A stretch of DNA of 64,000 nucleotides from Hippopus hippopus (Eukaryota > Mollusca > Bivalvia > Cardiida > Cardiidae): the NCBI GenBank assembly GCA_946811185.2, contig OX328105.1:40474845-40538844 (forward strand), given 5' to 3'. Numbering within the stretch: position 1 is the stretch's first letter; each line of letters starts with the position of its first letter. The notes beneath the pieces were generated by a model. The model was not told the DNA's origin. It saw only the letters and a program-made list of their open reading frames with translations, and did no database searches. Made by a program: the position numbers and the translations under genes. This document shows, piece after piece, positions 59,029-64,000 of this stretch.

Positions 59029-60473
59029 GTTATGTCCCCCATATATCTTAATTAGGGCTTAATACTCAACAAGTGTGATACACATAACAATCTTTCTTCC
59101 TCCTCTGATACACCACCTGCTCTTCCTATCTTCTCTTCACCTCCTTCTGCCATTCTGTAATTGTCACAGCGACTAGTAAACACACACTATTCTAATATGT
59201 TCCGACTTTCCGAGAGAATTTGTCTTGCGAACCAAAGTGTTAATACATAAACGTTTGGCCACTATGATACTTATGATGATCACAGAGATGCATTAAGCCT
59301 GTAACAAACAATCCCGAGCTTCAGCCAACCTTAAGAATAAGATTTTTGAAAACAGAGTGGATAAAGGCTAAAACGGTTGTAACCAGTATTTTCTCCTTTA
59401 ACTCTACCAAACTACAAAATTTCGCACCAAAGCAAATTGAAAGCACTTGCAGAGGACAGCTTAGATAATGATCCCCGACTTTAATATGATAAAAAGCATT
59501 GTAGGAGAAGGAAAAAATGCTGGTTACTAGCATTTTCTGCTTTTCCCACAATGTTTTCAAAAGCCAGCCAGGTTGTTAAACCTCAGGATTGCGTGGTAAA
59601 GGGTTAACACAATATTTTCTATCCCTTTAAAAAATCAGATTTTAATGTTTTAGTCCGATTTATTTGTCATCAGCTGTATGGACAAGTCATTAAATTTTGT
59701 TGTGTGGTAAAACATTCAACCTACTTTTCCGAGAGCACAGCTCAGTTGTACTCTCTGTTCCATATCTATCATTTGAGCTATGCCCTGTGAAAAGGGGGCT
59801 TAATGCATCTGCGAAATATATCAACCCAGGTCAGCCTGTGGTTTCTACGCAAGCTGACCTTGGCCGAAACTTTTCACTATTTGTCAATTTCTGTGTGTCC
59901 AAGGACCAGTCTACCTCATAATCAAGTCGGTTGTTGAAAGAAGAGGCTAATATGGATCCATGATTGTGTTATGGCTCGCTTGGTGTCATGTATCACAGAT
60001 GCATTAAGCCCCCTTTTGCCACAGCATGGCTCTTTTATGGTTTTTAACTGCAAAATCTTTTTTGACATGTTCTTGTCATAAGACTGCTTGTCAGAATTCA
60101 TTAATATTTGGTATGAGTGAACCTAGAGTAGACCTCCTTGATATTCACTGAAGTCTTCTTAACTTATTACTGAATGATCCCGTGCTCTGACAATCCTAAA
60201 AAAAAGATTTAAGAAAACATTTTATAAAATACTGGTAACCATTTTCTCCTTTTCTCACAATGTTATCTACCTTTCCAAAGACAAATTTTAAATCTTGAAT
60301 CGCATTTATTTTGTCGTCCTCAAATGCTTTCAATTTGGACAAGTCTAAACCTTTTTTGATTGGTAAATAATTAAAAAGGAAAAAAATGACTACTGTGGGG
60401 TTTTGTTCATTTTCTCTAAAATGTAATTGAGAGTCCCTCAGGCTAAAGGGGGTTTAACATGTTTCCGTGACAC

Positions 60474-60677
60474 TGGTGCACGACATTTCGTCGAAAGGGC
60501 GTCTTGTCGAAACCCATGTATGTTTTAAAATACCAATTCCTCAATTCCTAGATTTATATCACGAAAAGCTCTGTCTGGGAGCAAGATTTGAGCCACAATT
60601 CGTCTTGGGTTCGGGTAAGGGTCAGGGCTAGGGATCGTTTTCGACGAACGGACTTTTCGACGAAATGACACGGATCC
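60474..60677 (+). mobile_element. 204-bp TIR element with 9-bp target duplication (unit B)
   Basis: Same insertion with the same ccgtgacac duplications at 60465-60473 and 60678-60686. Its presence in both units shows it predates their divergence. Confidence 0.75.
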
Positions 60678-61893
60678 CCGTGACACACTGTATTAAGCAA
60701 GTTTTCATATATATGTAATTATAGATCCATAAAATCCATTTTGTTTCATAATGGACTGAATCATGAGGAACACTGGTATTTTGACAAGCAGAAAATTTAC
60801 CAATGGGAAAAATTTTCAACCCAGGTCAGCATGAGTGGACAGGACAGGCTGACCTGGGTCAATACTTTCTGCAGATGCATTAAACCCCTTTTTCACAGTG
60901 CATGGCTTAAATATATGTAATTATCATACAATTCTGTGCTTTTACAAACTGTAGAGAAGTAAGCTTTTGATAACTTAATAGTAGGGAAAAATTGCGGGTA
61001 ACCAGCATTTTCTCTGTTTCCAAGAATGTTTTTCCTGGGACAAGCCTCATTACTTGAGCCACATTTAATTTGTTGTCTGCAAATGCTCTCAATGGAGAAG
61101 GCAAATATCTAAAATGTCGTGTGGTAAAGTTGGGATAAAAGTCCAAGTCCAAATGGCTAGGCTTCAATTTTACTAGTAGATCTGGGTCAACCATTCCTAG
61201 GAATACTCTTGGTCCTACTCTGAAGAATTTCCTAAATTTGAAAGTAACACAACATCTGATTAGCTAAACCAAATGGTTTAGTCAATTAGAAGTTGCAGTA
61301 CTTTGTAAATATAGAATTAGACTAAAAATATAATGAAGAATGGTTGGTGAATTCAGACTCCAAAATTACACTGGTTCGTGAATGAGGCCTGTGTTCTCTT
61401 TCATGATGTTAACCCTTTACCCCACAGTCCCGAGTTTTTATGACCTTGAAGAAGAAAGCCTTTGAAAACATAGTGGGAAAAGGAGAAAATGCTGGTAACC
61501 AGCATTTTCTCCCTTTCCCACATTGTTTTCTACTCTTTTAAGGCAATTTTGTCCATTTGAGCCACATCAAAATTGTCGTCTGCAAATGCATTGAATTTGG
61601 ACCAGTCTTACATTTTGTCGTTTTGTAAAGAGTTAAGATGTGTCATCTTATCAAAATTCTCAGCCAGATGTCATTTACATGTATATCTGACTATGTATAA
61701 CCGGTTCAGTATTCCTTGTGAACATGTGGATGAAAAATGTAAATGGAATGGGAATGAAATGAGTAACAAAAGAAAATGGTGAGTTCTAATTGTGTTCTTT
61801 ACTGAACAAAATAGGTAAATCAATGCAAAATATCACATGTCAGGCAGTGTAAAGCTACATGCAAAACCACTGTCATTGGCTTCTCATCTAGAC

Positions 61894-62208
61894 GTGCCGA
61901 GTCTGGTAGCTCTGTTGACCGTGTACAGGGCTTGAAAGCCTGGGGTTGATAGCTTGATTCTTATCTCTGCAATATTCTTTCAGAGCACTGATAAAAGTTG
62001 TTGCGACATGATTCATTCATTCCTCACCACTGAACATTGTTTCCATGATGCTTACACGGGAAAGCAGCCAGTGGGTTAAAGCAGCCAGTGAATTGGAGAG
62101 ACTGTTGTGCAAAGCACTGGTAAAAGAAAATCCAGGAAACCATGAGTAGGTGCACAAGCCCCATGTGATATTACTGAAACCTTGTTGAAAATGACATTGG
62201 ACATACTA
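61894..62208 (+). mobile_element. tRNA-derived SINE, diverged (unit B)
   Basis: Copy of the element at 47346 carried by the tandem duplication; same head and tail with few changes. Confidence 0.6.
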
Positions 62209-62656
62209 CAACTTACCAAGCAATCAATCCAAACATTCTGAATCATGTCAATTTTTGTTTCTCTGTTAAAGGCCTAATAGCGGCCAAATGTAAAAAACAA
62301 TTTTGAGTAGGAAATACACATAGATTTCATTCAAACCAATTAAAAGTATAGCTATTTTTGTGAGTCTGTCTATTTAAGTATGGCTAATCAAAGTTCCTGT
62401 CACTAGCAGAACATTTAATATCAAAAACAGAATTAATGTTGCCTACATTAAATCTAGACTTTGTTATTAATCTGCCACTGACTGGAACTTTGATCAACTG
62501 CACTTTGAAAAAAGAATTATGAAGAATTTCAATTATGTCTTGGCTGCTGAAAACATCCATTCTTGAAGTAAAAATTACAGAGTATTTTTTTCGATTACAT
62601 CTTGGCAGATTGAAACATTGATTTTTGGAGTAAAAGATGACGCGTATTATTTTTCA

Positions 62657-62727
62657 TTACGTCTTGGCAGCTTGTTGCTGGGCTTGTAACTGTGCTTGTA
62701 CTTTCAACTGAAGAATTTCCGTTGTAA
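62657..62727 (-). CDS. PFDN5: PFDN5 terminal coding exon (unit B copy)
   Basis: Second copy of the 71-nt terminal exon with the same acceptor, frame and stop, 14,548 bp from the first. The partner of the 50021-50126 exon is expected near 64.57 kb, outside the window. If the block is a real duplication this is likely the intact gene, because its promoter side continues to the right. Confidence 0.88.
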
Positions 62728-63794
62728 CTGAAACATAAAAAAATATATGATACTAAAAATAATATCTAATAATTCGTAACTGAAACATTAAAAACACCAT
62801 TTTAGTCAGTCTACAAATCTACAGAACAAAAGTATAACTGTTGCAGGACAACAAAAACCCGTTACCGGTTGCTTTGCCACTGGATCAGGTAAAAAAAATA
62901 ACTCTTTACAAAATAACAAAATTTTAGACTAGACCAAATTCAAAACATGAGCAGACGACAAAAGAAAAAGTGGCTCAAATGATGATTTCTGTCTGTGATA
63001 GGGTAGAAAACATTTTGGGAAAAGGACAAAATGCTGGTAACCAGCATTTTCTTCTATACCCAAAATAGTCTTCTTTCTTCAGGGTCGTTAAAACTCTGGA
63101 TTGTGTGGTAAAGGGTTAAAGGACCATTACTCCTGTACAGGATGACCAATCATAATGAAAATTGCCAGTGCCAGACAAGTTTGACCATGAAAATTTAGCT
63201 ATCTTACCATGGTGCCAGTGCACATATTTCCATTGTATGAGTGTGCTTCAAAGACAAGAAAGAAGGAAAAGTTGCTACAATAGTTTGCATTCCAGTAAAG
63301 CCTGAAAATTTCCTTCATTGTGCATGATAGAAATTGAAATATCATAACTCCTTACTACAAATACTGTTTCAGTCTACCTAAAATAATCAGAAGCTAAACA
63401 AATGACATGTATTTACAGAAAACAAAAGTATTACTTTCAAACAATATGGAATATCTTGTAAGTAAATGCATCTTATAGTTGTTCCTCTTTCCACATGTTT
63501 TCCAAAGCTATTGACTGCATTGGTGTAAAAAGCTATACAAGTATATGTAGTGTCATTCATTTTTGCAGGACAATGAAGCAGCAGATTGACTCTTGTCACA
63601 ATACTTTTTGAAAAATTAAATATGGCAAAAATATTGAAATATGTGTTTAGAAGAGTTTGGAAAAAGGAGAAGATGCTGGTTATCAACATTTAATCCTTTT
63701 CCCACGATGTTTTCTAAAAGCTACTTCTGCAGGGTCATGAAAATATTGAGACTGAGGGTTTACAGAGTTTTGTCAATGAGCAGATTCTGAGACA

Positions 63795-64000
63795 TTGTCC
63801 TACTGAAATGAATGTCCCATAAAGGTGCAAACAGGGCGGACTTTGTCCCCTCCAAGTTTATTTGAGAAATACAGTATTTCTTGTCCCACTGAAGTGGAAA
63901 AAATGTCCCATCATATTGCACACAGGTGTGACTTTGTCCCTTCCAAATTTATGAGATTCGAGATAAATTTTTGTCCTACTGAATTAGAAAAATGTCCCAT
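63795..64000 (+). repeat. ~87-bp minisatellite (unit B, cut by window end)
   Basis: First two to three units, matching 49246-49449. Confidence 0.85.

Larger units (their letters stand above)
56901..63790. mobile_element. Unit B copies of TTAA-1, TTAA-2, D and E (right part)
   Basis: Family D at 56962-57120 and 61188-61353; TTAA-2 at 57147-57359; TTAA-1 at 58250-58456 (+), 59300-59714 (nested), 60160-60373 (-), 60918-61137 (-), 61409-61636 (-), 62898-63118 (+) and 63600-63762 (+, worn); family E at 59776-60038 and 60437-60917. Confidence 0.72.
50837..64000 (+). repeat. Unit B of the tandem duplication (runs off the window)
   Basis: Homologous to 37387-49449. Differences from A: a local triplication of a 132-140-bp segment at 50837-51240, a 727-bp Helentron-like insertion (52874-53600), a 219-bp SINE (54916-55134), and a deletion of about 95 bp near 59030. 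All other repeats of A are present at matching places. No N gap marks the A/B junction. Confidence 0.93.

Overview
This is metazoan nuclear DNA: AT-rich, with genes split by long introns and packed with short non-autonomous transposons. The SINE types (tRNA-like heads, CAA/CAAT-type tails), a Helentron-like insertion and the density of hairpin elements point to a mollusc, probably a bivalve. That placement is an inference from repeat style; no species is identified. Only two genes can be supported.

Positions 1928-28701, plus strand: ten in-frame coding exons of a poly(rC)-binding protein (PCBP / hnRNP E family, three KH domains). The exons sum to 1350 nt, encoding 449 residues and a stop. The first exons lie left of the window. 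The 24-nt and 33-nt micro-exons that build the first KH domain are present. The C-terminal tail after KH3 is about 150 residues, much longer than in vertebrate PCBPs as I know them.

Positions 28702-37386: the PCBP 3' UTR (a candidate poly(A) signal lies near 30288), then intergenic DNA with scattered repeats and a cluster of CCAAT boxes near 36.4 kb.

Positions 37387-64000: two copies of a roughly 13.5-kb block in direct tandem (unit A 37387-50836, unit B 50837 to beyond the end). They differ by about 1-2 percent by eye, and by discrete insertions in B (a 219-bp tRNA-derived SINE with 12-bp target duplications, a 727-bp Helentron-like element) and a deletion of about 95 bp. Unit A carries the last two coding exons of prefoldin subunit 5 on the minus strand. 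Unit B carries only the last exon before the window ends. The block is either a recent segmental duplication that made a 5'-truncated PFDN5 copy, or two haplotypes joined by the assembler.

The dominant feature at every scale is one MITE family, here called TTAA-1. It is about 230 bp, starts TTAACCCTTTACCA, ends TGGTAAAGGGTTAA, and has a near-perfect central hairpin of about 60 bp. I count about 50 copies or fragments left of 50.8 kb and about 15 more in unit B, in both orientations. The TTAA ends and CCCTTT tips suggest piggyBac-type mobilisation. A second TTAA-flanked family (TTAA-2) has a different hairpin core. Some TTAA-1 copies sit within 20-50 bp of PCBP splice sites, and one inverted pair closely brackets the exon that opens KH3.
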